Shown in pieces: positions 25,313 to 36,760 of a DNA stretch of 64,000 nucleotides (its first letter is position 1; each line of letters begins with the position of its first letter). This DNA comes from Liolophura sinensis (Eukaryota > Mollusca > Polyplacophora > Chitonida > Chitonidae). The notes beneath the pieces were generated by a model that had not been told where the DNA came from, did no database searches, and saw only the letters and a list, made by a program, of their open reading frames with translations. The position numbers and the translations under genes were made by a program. The DNA is taken from contig NC_088304.1 in NCBI RefSeq assembly GCF_032854445.1, forward strand, positions 2,480,001-2,544,000. The letters are read 5' to 3'.

Positions 25313-25448
25313 ACAGCAACCTGCGGACGTTCGTGGGTTTCCCAGGGGATATGCCCTTTTCCTTCCCACCATAATGCTGGCCGCAGTCGTATTAGTAAAA
25401 TATTTTTGAGTACAGCGTAAAGCACCAATCAAATCAATGAATAAATTA
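25313..25448 (+). repeat. SINE family A copy, core to tail
   Basis: agcaacctgcggacgttcgt, ccttcccaccataatgctgg and gtaaagcaccaatcaaat, ending in an AATAAAT-type tail. Same orientation as the complete copy at 26610-26814. The head is missing. Confidence 0.8.
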
Positions 25449-26394
25449 CTTCAACAATACCTTGCTTATATGACAACACAACTGGCTGTAAATTTATGGT
25501 CTGCAGAGAGATGTTTATTCACAGGAGAATGCATGTACAGTATAACCCAAACTGCCAGAAAATTGAAATGCAAAACTGTTAACTGTTATTACAGTCCATG
25601 CTCTCCGCGCAAGGGTAAACAAATGATCTATGACAAAGTGTAAATGTCACAAATTTTACGCTGCGAAAAACAAATGAAAACAGGTATAAATCAACTCCAC
25701 GCATAGGGGACATTATTCGTAAGAGGTATAATGTCATTGTGCTATATACTATGACTGTCTCACAGTATACCTTGCAAAACAGCAATCTGTATTTGGAATG
25801 CAGAAATATGTACACGAAAGCCACTTGCCTTGAAAACATACAGTAAAAATATAAGAAATTAAGTTAAGAAGAAATGGCATATCACTGTGAAATAGCGTAG
25901 GCCTCGGTTTTATTCACGCAAGCTGTATTCATTTCATTCCCTGCTTCTGTTCAACGACTTCACTTCAAAACAGTAAAAGGTCACCAGAGCGTCGAGTGTT
26001 TGGGGTTTATTACCAGAGTATCGATTACAGCTTATTGTCAACAATACACTACCCTCAGCAGGGGGAGAGCGCGGGACGCTGTTTTCAAGAACACCATCAG
26101 CCGTATTTTATATACATATAGGCCTATATGTGTGTGTCTACACAGTACAGTTGATTTGAATATGTTCATTCAGCATGCATAGAGCGCTTGTTTGTCCAAG
26201 AAAATGTGACTTTACCACGCTAGCAAAGGTATATGTGTGGTTAAGAAAAGAAAAAAAAATCAAAACTTAAGTTCAAGGCCAATCAGATTAAGTGATGAAA
26301 TATAAAAGACCACCTTGCAGTTGGCCAATGAAATTAGTTTATCCTTGTGGCTAAAGGAAACACCTATGAAGCCTTTCAAAAATGTGATCCTTGT
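25449..26394. other. Intergenic stretch, nothing recognised
   Basis: Short open frames only, with no recognisable domain or splice context. Confidence 0.4.
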
Positions 26395-26490
26395 CTAATA
26401 AACCAGCATTATTGTGGAAGGAAACGCGGGGGGAAAACCACGACCATTCGCAGGCTGCTGCCAAACCTTCCCGGCCGGAGAGGAAAATAT
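26395..26490 (-). repeat. SINE family A core fragment
   Basis: accagcattattgtggaagg, aaaaccacgaccattcgcag and cttcccggccggagaggaaa: core and centre of the SINE, without tail or head. Confidence 0.75.
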
Positions 26491-26609
26491 ATATATGTAC
26501 AAATCGGGTACACAAAGATATACAGCCAAGATTTATACATGACGAAGATACGCTAATGAGTGGACAAATAGCCTAAATTCTCTTTAAAACTTAAGGAAGG
26601 GGGGGGGGG

Positions 26610-26814
26610 GGGCTCCGTGTCTCAGATGGTTAGCGCGGTAGCGCAGCGTAATGACCCAGGAGTCTCTCACCAATGCGGTCGCTGTGAGTTCAAGTCCAGC
26701 TCATGCTGGCTTCCTCTCCGGCCGTACGTGGGAAGGTCCGTCATATAAGTGAAATATTCTTGAGTTCGGCGTAAAACACCAATCAAATAAATAAATAAAT
26801 AAATAAACTTTAAA
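26610..26814 (+). mobile_element. Complete tRNA-derived SINE (family A)
   Basis: The head contains a tRNA-like A-box region (ctcagatggttagcgcggta) and a B-box-like gagttcaagtcc. The body carries ggcttcctctccggccgtac and tataagtgaaatattcttga, and the tail is a run of AAAT units after ccaatcaaata. Order and spacing match a Pol III SINE moved by a LINE partner. A G homopolymer precedes it. This copy is the best template for the many fragments in the window. Confidence 0.88.
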
Positions 26815-28170
26815 ACTGTTGGCATTACTTTTAATTGTATATAATATATATAGCCAGTCGAATATATCTGCAGAAATTCGAGGATAAATAGGTTTATAGA
26901 TGCTTTCATCGTTAAGGTAATATCTTAGTAAAGTAATGTACTGGTAGCATTTATATACAATGACAAATGACAATGTAGGAGATACCGTGCAGTGGTTACC
27001 TCTCGGCTCTGTCTTGTTCCTACAACCATAAACGAGATTGTAATCATATTAGTGACACGGTAATAAATTAACTAAATAAATAAACAAATAAATAAACAAG
27101 TGACGAGACACGGTGGAGTACTGAGTATTACTAAAGTTCAGCAGGTGATTAACGAGGCTCTTTACATTAAATCATTTCTAACTCCAAAGCAGAAGCTGGT
27201 TCTCCATATTCAAACCATGTGATGTGATAGACTCGCTTAACTTCTAAATACACTTCAGTGAGGTTAAAACAAGATTTTAAATTGTTTTACACAACTGCCT
27301 CTGGGCAGGGTATAAGGGCCTACCTATCCCACATTGTCCATTAAAAGTACCGTACAGGTGCCCTTGACCCAACAGATTTATACCCATACTTACGACGATA
27401 GTATAATAAATTGCACCTTCAACAGGGAACAATAAAACAAATATCTGAGTATCCACATTAACTTGTGCTCAGGTGTGTTTTAAGTACGTCGTAACGCGTG
27501 AATGCATGACTAATACAGTGTGTATAATGGCAGATTTTTTCAGGTAACTCTAATGTGTATACATATCTCCCAGGTGTAGTGATGTACACAAATACGTATG
27601 CAGGCAAAACCAATTAATTGTACGCCCCCTGAAGCACTGTCTACGTAAATAGGCCAACTATATGCAATTAATGTACCCATACTGATCTTCTCTATGACGC
27701 ACACTGAATGGACTTGGCAAAGAACCCGGTGTAAAGTGCGCCTATAGGTTCACGGCCATAGGTTGACATAAGACAACAAAACATTAATTAGCTCACAGTG
27801 CATAATGCTTTTAACACCTTATGTACCGGAACTTACGTTACAAATATGTTACCTGTGTGTACAGGTGATCTATATTTTTATCTGACTGATATTTCGCAAG
27901 ACAAACAATGTGACAATGTGAATAATGATCATTTTCTTATATCCTCGCTAGTCTGGCGCAGTACCGTATAGTATTATGGGTTGCTCCGTGAGATAACTAT
28001 AGCCCTTGACGAATGAGATGTAATTAGCATCCAAACCAAAAGCTGGATTCGAACCTGTGACCTCACTGGTGGGAAGCTAACTGTCAACTAGCGGAGAAAC
28101 TGCAGCTTTAGTGAACTAAGCCAGCGAAATCTCTTAGCATTTAATTATTGAAATATTTAATTACTGAGAT
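26815..28170. other. Intergenic stretch, nothing recognised
   Basis: AT-rich. Contains a GGATTCGAACC-type B-box-like motif near 28042, probably from an old tRNA-derived repeat. No coding region is supported. Confidence 0.4.
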
Positions 28171-28177
28171 ATTAAAC

Positions 28178-28397
28178 ATGGGGTCTCCGTAGGCCAGTGG
28201 TTTATAGAGCACTGGCGCAGTACAATTGCCCATGATCCTCTTACCAATGCGTTCGCCGTCGTAAAGCAAAGATTACAGCCATGCCGACAAATATAATTTT
28301 CTAAACGCGGGTTCCCTCGCTGATGCTGGCTACCGTGGTATAAGTGAAATGTTCTTCAGTAAGGCGTAAAACACTAATCAAATAAATAAATAAATAA
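28178..28397 (+). mobile_element. Diverged SINE (family A), head to tail
   Basis: A diverged tRNA-like head (gggtctccgtaggccagtgg, cttaccaatgcgttcgccgt), then tgatgctggctacc, tataagtgaaatgttcttca, ggcgtaaaacactaatcaaa and an AATA tail. All parts are in the same order as the complete copy, with more substitutions, so it is older. Confidence 0.75.
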
Positions 28398-30487
28398 TGA
28401 ATTAAAGAAGTAAAGAAAGAAAGAAATGAACATTATAGTCTAAGTGAAATATTTTCATCAATCAAGTTAATAAATAAATAAAGAAAAAATTACAAGAAAT
28501 ACTTGGAGAAAGAAATAAAGAAAGAAAGAAACGGTATGATTCTTCCCAAGGACGGGAGTAAGGGGTGGGATGAGAAAAGGGATGGTTTAACACCGGGATA
28601 ATCAGTAAAATATTTGTATGTTTTGATAACACTTGCATAAAAAATGACTTATTTGGCTATTTGAGTGACAACCACAAATCAGCAGTCATGAGATCTACGT
28701 AGTTACATCCACGTCCTACCATGAACTACATTATGGTGGTTTATCTTCACCTCTCTTAACACGGATCACCATATCATGTGTGCGCTAATTATTGACCCAA
28801 GTTTACGGATGCGAATATTTTAGTGTAATGTTCTGGTAACAACAAGAAAAATGAAGATCCGGTGTATATATGGGACAGGTCAACAAATAGACTATTTATA
28901 AAGTACACATCAAAACAAATAAACAAGAAAGATGAAAACATCAGGGTTTAAACATCTTGCTTCAAAATGCCATTTCAAACCAAACCCTGCTCCCCCAGTG
29001 GTCCACCCCCAGTACGCACGAATGTAGTTTGCATGTGTCAAAGAAAACGTTAACGCGAACTATTCTATCATAGCAATTAAATATATACCACCAACAGGAT
29101 GTAAAGTTATAGCTAAAATGAGTGTATCGGATTCGACGGTTTATATGTAGGCCTATGTTTTAAATCAGTGCATAAATTAAGTTGAGTCTATAGTGAAAAC
29201 CTGTAGAAGTTATTTGTATTTGTAACAACAAAGTAGTTGTTATAGGTCCTCTCCATGTTAGTCAGCTGGTTTAGTGAAAATACCGTTACTCGGCGGATAA
29301 AGTTACCATATTTGGCACCGGGGGTATTGATTATTGTTAGCTTAGAGGTCATCCTTAACAAATATTTTATTTTCACATGAATATAAAATAAAGCGTACGA
29401 CGGGAGATTAAACCAGTTTGAGCTGGAATTGAGCTCAGAGCAACCCCATTGATGAGAGGCTCCTTGGCCTAGTGGTTAGTGGCTAGCAGCACGCTAGTTC
29501 TGCTCAGTTACTGTTTACAATTAATGTAACAATTTTTGTTAAGCAAATTAAATTGGATGAAAGAAATAAATCAGTGTCTAACACACTGGCGATTCCCAGT
29601 AAACTTCGGGGAATACACGAATTACCAGTGGACCTGAATTTTCAGATAGATGAAGCTTTATGCACTTTTTAAAATATAAAGTTTGTCTTTCTGCTACATA
29701 ACTGTACATCACTTTTGAAGGGAAGATTGATTTTTTTTTAATTTAGACTCTCGCTGCGATCAAGGACGAAATCAGTATTTTTATTTTGCACTTCATTTAT
29801 TATTGTCAGGTTTCCTCCCATCACATAATCCTGACCGCCAATCTTTACCAGTGAGTGAAATATCTTTAAGTATATTAAATATTATTGTCAGACAAAAAAT
29901 ATCTGAGATAAATGCGTTATTTCACTAATATTTTAGATTAAGTAATTGCGAACGTAACAGTACACCTACATTCCTGGTGTGACCTGCGTGTTGCTGACCT
30001 TAAGCTTGGTTTTTGCCATTCACTCGACAAACCTGCTTTTTATTCTAATCACGATAAATACCTCATTTCGCTTCCGATGGCAAATGAACTAGTTTGAAAG
30101 GATTATGTATTTGGGACACCTTAACAAGTCATTATAAGTCACGGCTCTATTATGCAGGTAACGGTTTGGACCGGCATCAAATGAATTTTAATCACCATGC
30201 CCTTTCACGCAACTAAAATCCCACGTGCATTCAGAGAGCCTTAATATGATGGCGATGTTGTAGACCATTCCAGCATTGTATATTTCATCCGACTTGTGTT
30301 AACTTAGATCGCAATCAAAACGAACATTTCATTATCAAACCCTCAAATTAAGGAATCAGCGAAGCTACCCCGGCCAAATTAAAAAAGCAGCAAAGATACC
30401 TCGGGCAGTAATTGAACCTTATTTCCAAGGCCTAGTGAACACATTTAAAAAATAACGTTTAAATACAAAGAAGGAGTACATTAAATT
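28398..30487. other. Intergenic stretch with SINE fragments
   Basis: Short A-rich simple sequence (AAAG/AATA) lies at 28390-28540. A SINE-head-like tract (ggctccttggcctagtggtt) is at about 29458-29477, and a SINE-core-like piece (ggtttcctcccatcacataa) at about 29810-29870. No gene is supported. Confidence 0.4.
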
Positions 30488-31944
30488 CATTTTTATTTTG
30501 TCCGATTGCTTTGTTATTTTAACGTTGTTTTAGAAAATGGCATTCGTCATAAGGCTCCAAAACACAAAGCAGGCCACTTTGAGCTACCCGTCCGGAAAAT
30601 GAAGTATCTGTGCAATATATCTGGCCAAAACAAAAAAATCTGCGGACACAAGACAGTCTAAGTCTAGGCCTTGAAAAGGACATTCGTATACCAGCGGACA
30701 ACCATAATCGCAAGACCATTTTCTGATTAACCAAGAAACCGAGAAAGTACCGCTACTTAAAATTGAGTCATGCAAAGAGAAGCAGTCAACAGTTTTCAAT
30801 GATGATTGAAAGAGTCAAGTTACATGTACATATATGTTCTAGACGACTGAATTAAAAACAGAATAAAACAGGGAGTACCACGTATGCCAGATTATATTTA
30901 ATGTTCATAAAATACCGTCATCGCATTAATAGAGGCTAAATACTAATTAAAGATGATTATTATTTTAGTACTGGTCGAACAAAAACTCCGTTGTAGATAA
31001 GAAGAAAATACATCGATAATATTGCAGAATATATTCCCATATTTCAAAATCTATAGTTGCTTTTTCTTCTTTCATTTAACCCAGAACTGCGGAAATATAG
31101 CTGAGTTGGTCGAACGGCAGTTCAATATCATTGGTTGATATACATGAAGGCCTAACATTTAACGTGACCACGGTACCATTTCCACTAAAGCTGCATGTAG
31201 AGAGGAGTCCATCGAAATAAACCTTGTTCAGGTTGGTCGAAGACTCAAATCTTAATACCTCTCGTGTATCGTGCACATTCAAAAAGCCCAAAACAGTCTT
31301 TTTACCACATTTTATTAAATTAGATGTCCGTATTTGAATTACCAGTGGTGGTGAATAAATTTCTTACAGAGGTCCAGTAAGGTTCGTATTTGATGAATTT
31401 AGCTACCCTATCTTGGTTAAATCTTGTGCAGAGATAATGCTAGGTAGAAGTTCAGCAATAACTTCATTCAGTATTCAGAGAATTGCCATCACCCTCCCAC
31501 CAGTGCCCTCCCCCCACCCCTCCCCTCTTTAAAATGAAACACACCACCGTTTGCTACACACCACCACCATCAGACGGGGTTTCTCATTTTATAAAGCATA
31601 GCCAACGCTTCTCTAACAGCCACCATAAAACATCCCTTCTTGAGTCTGCTTAAGGCCTTCAGCTATTCTACAGGCTAGATATTTATAACAGTATATAATA
31701 ATACCTCATTGCTTTTCTACAGATTAGCTATTTATAACATTATATAATAATACATCTTGCTATTCTAAAGACTACCCATATATAACAGTATATAATAATA
31801 TTTCATCGCTAGTGTAAATTGACAAGTAAATAATGCTACCCTTGTATACACAATGGCTAAATTTAAATATATGCAAAATAAATCATTTCCATCATATGGC
31901 CTGTAAATCATGATTAAATGTAATCTTTCCAGGATTACAAATTG

Positions 31945-32237
31945 TACCCTTCATTATCTCTTCCGCCATCTTGGTCAGTAATAGTCTATTACATTTCCCG
32001 TCGTCTACTTGCCAACAAATAATCTTCCAGGTTTAAGACTTCTGAGTTTTACCCTTAATGATCTCTTCGGCCATCTTGGTCAGTGACAGTCTATCACATT
32101 TCCCGGACGTCGTCTACTTGCCTACAAGTAATCTTCCAGGTTTAAGACTTCTGAGTTTTACCCTTAATGATCTCTTCGGCCATCTTGGTCAGTGACAGTC
32201 TATCACATTTCCCGGACGTCGTCTTTGGAAAAGAGTC
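31945..32237 (-). repeat. Tandem copies of the 3' end of the ligase gene, about 105 bp, 3 copies
   Basis: The block containing the last codons of the ligase (gttttacccttaatgatctc, ttcggccatcttggtcagtg, cacatttcccgg) and the following cgtctacttgcc...caggtttaagacttctga is repeated at about 31945, 32045 and 32155. The outermost copy is the most diverged. Copy B of the duplication has only two such blocks (about 60505 and 60605). In each, only the block nearest the gene is read. Confidence 0.85.
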
Positions 32238-33791
32238 CATGAGCAGGAAATGTCCTGGCATGTAACCAAGACCATCTGGCGCAAGAGACGGTCTGAAGAT
32301 GTCCTCTGCACGCCGCTTGATATCTTCTGTGGTTATGCGTGTGTCTGGTGTGAGCGTAATACAAGCGCAAATCTCCTGGTGCAATATGTCGTCATCCACA
32401 CCAACAACAACAACTTCCTCAATCTCTTCAAAGTTTTCCTGGATCTTCCTCTCCACGAATGAGGGAAAAATTTTCACCGAAACCTGTTTAAGCATTTCAG
32501 TCTTCCTACCTATGATGACGATTCGTCCGTCTTGGTGGATTAGTGCTACATCTCCGGTATGGTACCAACCGTCTTCGTCCACAATAGGCGCTCTGGAACC
32601 GTCAAGGTAGACATAAGCTTTGGCACATGCTGGTCCACGCAAACAGAGTTCCCCCTGTGTTTCCACACAGACGACTTCACCTTTTTCATCCACCACTCTA
32701 ACTTCGCAGCCAGAGCAGGGGTACCCAGCTGTACCGAGTTCAAAGCCCAGCGCTGTTGCTACCTTCAAACCGATGAAATGCAAACATTCAGAAGAGCCGT
32801 AGGCGGAGGCGACGGACTCTGAAACTCGTAGCAAACTGTCTACAAACTTCGCACTCACCCTTTGTCCTGTGGCTAGCGAGGTGGAGAGAAACGGCATCCT
32901 GTTTAACAGATCAGGCCTTCTCTGTAAGCTGTTTAGTCTATATTCCATCAGTAAAGCAGCATCTGGGCGTTCAGAAGATAAAACGTTCACGAAGAACTCA
33001 TCGTCTGAGTTGACTTCCGCCTTGATGTAGACTGTAGTCAACCCGATACCAAGGTACATAGTTGGTTGGCCGCCTATCCAAGACATCGGTCTGTCGTTAG
33101 CAACAATTGTGTCCTCTTCCAACTCGCAAAAATCTCCCATTGAATACGCTCCCGCTAGGATTGAGGCATGGGTGTGCACAACGAGCTTAGGCATTCCACT
33201 ACTACCAGAGGTCAACACCATCATCGCTTCGTCGTCGGCGTGTACTTCGGGAAGGTCAACATCTAGAACCTGGTTGTCCTCTGTCAAACCGAAGAGGTCA
33301 AAGGTCGTTATCTTATCTTTATGGTCCTGGAATGTTGTCAGGATGACGCTACGATGATGAGCCTTGGAAAGGTCTCCTTTAGATTGGTTCAATTCTGTTA
33401 CAGTTGCCACGCATCCTATCCCTTTGGCGATCTTTGTAAATTCTTTCTCATCGAAGGATGGCGAGTTGATAACAGTGCCACCGGTCATGTTTATACCGAA
33501 ATAAGTTATGGTCCAGTTTGTCGGTGTGTCCACAAGTATGGCTACTTTGTCACCTGCTCTGATGCCCTGTCTGACAAAATGTCGGGCCAACCAGTCGGAC
33601 TTGTCTGCCACTTGTTTCCTTGTCAAGGTATCCCTGGGTTGTCCGGCTTGTCTGAAGACAAACGCCATTTTGTCTGGGTTGGCCTTCGCCAGCTCTCGTA
33701 TTCTGTCCGGAATTGTGCGAGGTAAGTCGAACACTGCCGAGGGCGTCTGGATGTAACTCATCTTGAGGTCGCCATATCCATGTTTCTCCAT
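32142..33791 (-). CDS. ANL-superfamily acyl-CoA ligase-like protein (AMP-binding)
   Basis: One exon of 549 codons. Met at 33791 is chosen because an acceptor (TTCTATTCCAG) lies at 33802, leaving ten 5' bases; further upstream codons are intron. Seen: P-loop LTSGSSGMPK (~193-202), YGSSE, GYPCSGCEV, DGWYHTGD, GRIVIIGRK, and the C-terminal PKTTSGKCDR with the catalytic-type Lys. The family activates a carboxylic acid with ATP to an acyl-AMP and transfers it to CoA. Length suits short/medium-chain enzymes related to ACSF2. The A8 region reads GRKTEMLK, then VSVKIFP, where most relatives have a Gly-Gly pair, so substrate and activity are uncertain. A 5' UTR exon ending at 34251 is possible. Confidence 0.9.
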   Translation of the reverse strand: MEKHGYGDLKMSYIQTPSAVFDLPRTIPDRIRELAKANPDKMAFVFRQAGQPRDTLTRKQVADKSDWLARHFVRQGIRAGDKVAILVDTPTNWTITYFGINMTGGTVINSPSFDEKEFTKIAKGIGCVATVTELNQSKGDLSKAHHRSVILTTFQDHKDKITTFDLFGLTEDNQVLDVDLPEVHADDEAMMVLTSGSSGMPKLVVHTHASILAGAYSMGDFCELEEDTIVANDRPMSWIGGQPTMYLGIGLTTVYIKAEVNSDDEFFVNVLSSERPDAALLMEYRLNSLQRRPDLLNRMPFLSTSLATGQRVSAKFVDSLLRVSESVASAYGSSECLHFIGLKVATALGFELGTAGYPCSGCEVRVVDEKGEVVCVETQGELCLRGPACAKAYVYLDGSRAPIVDEDGWYHTGDVALIHQDGRIVIIGRKTEMLKQVSVKIFPSFVERKIQENFEEIEEVVVVGVDDDILHQEICACITLTPDTRITTEDIKRRAEDIFRPSLAPDGLGYMPGHFLLMDSFPKTTSGKCDRLSLTKMAEEIIKGKTQKS

Positions 33792-34034
33792 GTCTGGTTC
33801 CCTGGAATAGAAATGCAAAGGAAGAAACAGTTGATATCATTTTGTTTAGGTGGAAATTAACGGTGTTTGGAACTGAACATTGTGTGCTAGTAGGCTTTGA
33901 ATTAGCCGCCCAAACTTCCTGCTAAGTGTGTGCTTGGGGAAGCCAAAGGTATATTGCCTTATTTTTTCTCTGGGGTTATATACTATAGTAGTATATTACG
34001 TCAAAAGCGTGTCTGATTACAGACGAGAATGAGG

Positions 34035-34138
34035 GGGGATCCCCTAAGTATACTATGCTATACTATAATAGACTATGCTATAATATACTACACTATATTA
34101 CACTATAATACTATGCTGTATGGCATGGCATGGCATAT
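34035..34138. repeat. CTATA/CTATG-type pentanucleotide simple repeat
   Basis: Short degenerate units such as ctatgctatactataatag and ggcatggcatggcat in the intron upstream of the ligase exon. Also present in copy B (62500-62585). Related in style to the long CACTA tracts at 38.5-40.5 kb. Confidence 0.8.
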
Positions 34139-34250
34139 CATGGTAAGTCATGGTGTCCGGTCGGCTTGTAGAGTTGAGTGTTGAACTGTGGCGCGCCAAA
34201 ACGGACCAGTGGGTTGGTTGGATTGTCCCAATTGGGTTTCGTTTAGTTAC

Positions 34251-34364
34251 CTGATTAGTGCATGCATGCTTTTGCATTAATATATGGCCAATACACGAGT
34301 AATGCCTCCACGTCTCCATTATACCTTCGCCACATACATCTTAATAATGCTATCTACACGTCCA
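34251..34364 (-). other. Possible 5' untranslated exon of the ligase gene
   Basis: A donor CAATCAG-like ACTAATCAG|GTAACT ends at 34251 and is kept in copy B as ACTAATCAG|GTGACT (62697). Joining it to the acceptor at 33802 would place only non-coding sequence before the start Met. The right limit of the duplication is used as the outer bound; the true transcription start is unknown. Confidence 0.35.
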
Positions 34365-34365
34365 C

Positions 34366-34840
34366 GCAAGTTACTGGTGTCCGACGCATTAGAAGTGGTA
34401 GGCAGCAAGAGGACCATTTGTTATAACCTACCGTGTGGTAGCAGTACGCCAAACTCCGTATGTTGGGCTCGGCGCGCACGACCTTGTCTGACCGGGACTG
34501 GGAATGCTTTGTTCAAACCTAAACTGTGGGCAACGTACGATGCGGAGCGGGACAAGTGGATGCCCCGACGCAACCACTACGACTTTGATAAACGCACTCC
34601 GGGGCTCTTCAGAGATCAATAGCTTGTGTTCGAAGACACTATTGTTATGGCGAGGGGTCGAATAGCAAAAACAAACTCTTCTGCACAGGCGTTAGTGCGC
34701 GGGGCTGTAGACAAGGACGTATACCTCTTCGTGTTGCGCAACCATCAAAGTGCGAGTGGAGCGAACCAAGGAATGCGCATGCGGGGAAACAGCGTGTTTT
34801 CCTACACGCAGCAGAAAGGTGGTTTGACTTACTCTTAAGT
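34366..34840 (+). pseudogene. Decayed Polinton/Maverick DNA polymerase B C-terminal fragment
   Basis: Two adjacent plus frames with a break near 34620 contain KRTPGLF (end of the 34284-34622 frame) and GNSVFSYTQQKGGLTYS (34626-34838 frame). Both resemble the C-terminal part of protein-primed family B polymerases of Polintons, which copy the element's linear DNA. The catalytic palm is absent, so this is a remnant. The left edge coincides with the end of the segmental duplication. Recognition rests on short motifs only. Confidence 0.45.
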
Positions 34841-35555
34841 GAAGAGTAAAGTACTGCCGGACGGTGTAAGCACCACTTACCTGGACAGCTGACCTGACTG
34901 CCACCGGCTTTTGTACTATGATATTATGTGTTGCAGTGAAGGCGAAATAAATGCAAGTGAAACACACTGTATGCGAATGTCATCTCATTGACCATTCATT
35001 CATGGAATGGGGTTAATACGCCCAGAACAGGCAAACACGGAAAGGTATTACCACCAACTGGTTAGTTGAGTGATAAAAACACCAGGGCTGGCCGCCCAGT
35101 CGAACACCATGACAACGTGACGCCCTCGATCCCGCTGGGTTAAGTAATACGCGCAACACTGCCCGCACACAGCCGTGTCCAGACGCTGCCGCCGATCATT
35201 CCACGTTCAGTGGTGTGTTCTCCGGTTGAGCCAAGCGGTAATATCAGCATGCATGGGTGACAGTCCGTAAGAATCAAAGTATTCTCCCTGGAGACGGAGT
35301 GGCTTCGGGCAAACGTCAATGAAGACGCCCACCCAGTGTTGCCCGAGGCGGAGCCACTCGGCGAAGGAGGTGGTCCTGAGTGTAGACATCCCCGCATCTC
35401 CAACACTCACACGCACGGTGTCCGTGTCCGCTTGTACGGCGCGTCGCCTGTTGCGCCGTGTCTATGGTATTTAGGTGGCAAAGTCACAGAGTACGTTTCG
35501 GCTTTCCACCATAAATTTGGCAAACCGCATCTCCAGACGCAAATCTTCTTTCTGG
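34841..35555. other. Remnant sequence between Polinton-like fragments
   Basis: Higher GC than the surroundings, with several short overlapping open frames and no recognisable domain. Probably part of the same decayed element. Confidence 0.35.
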
Positions 35556-35559
35556 ACCA

Positions 35560-35772
35560 GGTAGCCCTGTGATCGTCGTGGAATTTGGGTGTCAAGTCGA
35601 AACAAAACAGCGCCCTGTCATTGGCGAACGTGGTGCGGAGGATGTTGTTCCATTCGTCGTGGAACACATTTCCCGTGTTGGTAAAGAGGTTCATGTACGT
35701 TACGACGAAATTCACGTTATCAAAGTCGGGTGTCAGGGGCTTGGCAGAAATTTGACGCCCGCCGACATGCAA
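35560..35772 (-). pseudogene. Fragment of a Maverick-associated structural-type gene (downstream part)
   Basis: The minus frame contains GGRQISAKPLTPDF and TYMNLFTNTGNVFHDE, then FANDRALFCFDLTP. It resembles the conserved C-terminal part of the F54H12.2-like family, which is often found beside Maverick integrase genes. The upstream part of the same gene is displaced to 36505-36760 by about 730 bases of unrelated DNA. Frame breaks follow on both sides. Confidence 0.5.
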
Positions 35773-36504
35773 GACAAGTGTTAAGAAAGTACGTCAGATG
35801 CAAGCAAGGGTCGCTCCCTGACATAACACAAGCACTAAATTGTCCCCACACTCACCCAGTTACTGCGCGCGACTTGACGTCACAGCAGCCAGACGATAGC
35901 GAAGCGATAGTTTTGAGAGTACGAAGATCCACTCTTCAGGTGAAGTGACATACATTTTCTTTTGCTAATTGACGCACAAGATTTTGGATACTTTGATACA
36001 TGTGCATTTAGTGTTGCTTGATCATTTTTCGGCGCGACGTAACCAGACAGGCACATGCAAATCAGGTCATACAATAACACAGGAAGCAGTCAAAGACTGT
36101 ACTCATATAAGGCATTTATCTGATATAAATGTAAACAAAGCATTTACTGAAGTGTACCCTGTACATATTTCTTCAGTTTTCATTAGTTAGATCGACCGTT
36201 GGTCTTGTTATTTCTTTGATAACTGTGGAAAATTAAAGCCTTCAAAATCTCCGTTGTAGATCATGACGTCACTCCACGCTCATGAATATGAACGAGCTGA
36301 TCTATTCGATGTTTGTTGATAAATGATTTCATGTATTTTGCTGTGGAAAAATATGCTGCACTGAATTTATGAGAAATCTGTAGACCTGGGTTAGCATGTT
36401 TACAAAGTTGGAATGGCATAAGTAGTCACTTGTATTCAAGAGAATACAGTGTTTGTTAAGAAAAAATCTCCGTAGTAGTTGTTAACTTCATTACTTTCCG
36501 ACCA
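35773..36504. other. Unexplained ~730-bp insert splitting a Polinton-like gene
   Basis: The sequence between the two halves of the F54H12.2-like gene has no similarity to either and is more AT-rich. No terminal inverted repeat was recognised at its edges. No gene is seen inside. Confidence 0.4.
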
Positions 36505-36760
36505 GCAACGAAGTTTGTGTGGAAGTGCTGGAAATGGAAAGCGTTTTTATCGTAGGTCCCGTTCAAGGCCATGTTGCTCTCGCATCCCTCGAACAAACCC
36601 AAAAACAGGTTTTGCTCGTTGATGAGGGTGTGGCAAGGCAAACGGGTCCTTCAATGGGGTGAGGCGGATGCGATCTGTCACGTTTTTGAGCAGGTGACAG
36701 CGTTGCGGGAATATGTCGCAGTGAAGGCGGTCCAGTATGTCTACCGACCGATTTCGGCAA
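36505..36760 (-). pseudogene. Fragment of a Maverick-associated structural-type gene (upstream part)
   Basis: Minus-strand frames with a shift between them contain LHCDIFPQ, RIRLTPLKDPFALP, NEQNLFLGLFEGCESNMALN and HFQHFHTNFVA. These are consecutive family-typical blocks spread over two frames, so at least one indel separates them. The gene continues at 35772-35560 after the insert. Confidence 0.5.

Larger units (their letters stand above)
30488..34364. repeat. Segmental duplication, copy A (about 3.88 kb)
   Basis: Matches 46511-46861 plus 59394-62810 over its full length. The left edge is at tcatttttattttgtccga and the right edge at ctacacgtcca, after which the two loci share nothing. Copy A is uninterrupted and carries the intact ligase gene. 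The left ~350 bases differ from copy B by roughly a tenth; the ligase exon differs by only a few per cent. Confidence 0.93.

Noticed and set aside
26610-26700. A functional tRNA gene
   Set aside because: A and B boxes are present, but the sequence is the head of a SINE with a conserved body and A-rich tail.
30519-30734. Minus frame recognisable in both duplication copies (also 46553-46741)
   Set aside because: Short, no domain, and replacement changes are frequent; openness may be chance.
31076-31291. 71-residue minus frame, open in copy A of the duplication
   Set aside because: In copy B (around 59720-59760) it is frame-broken by a base loss, no domain is recognised, and no convincing splice signals flank it.
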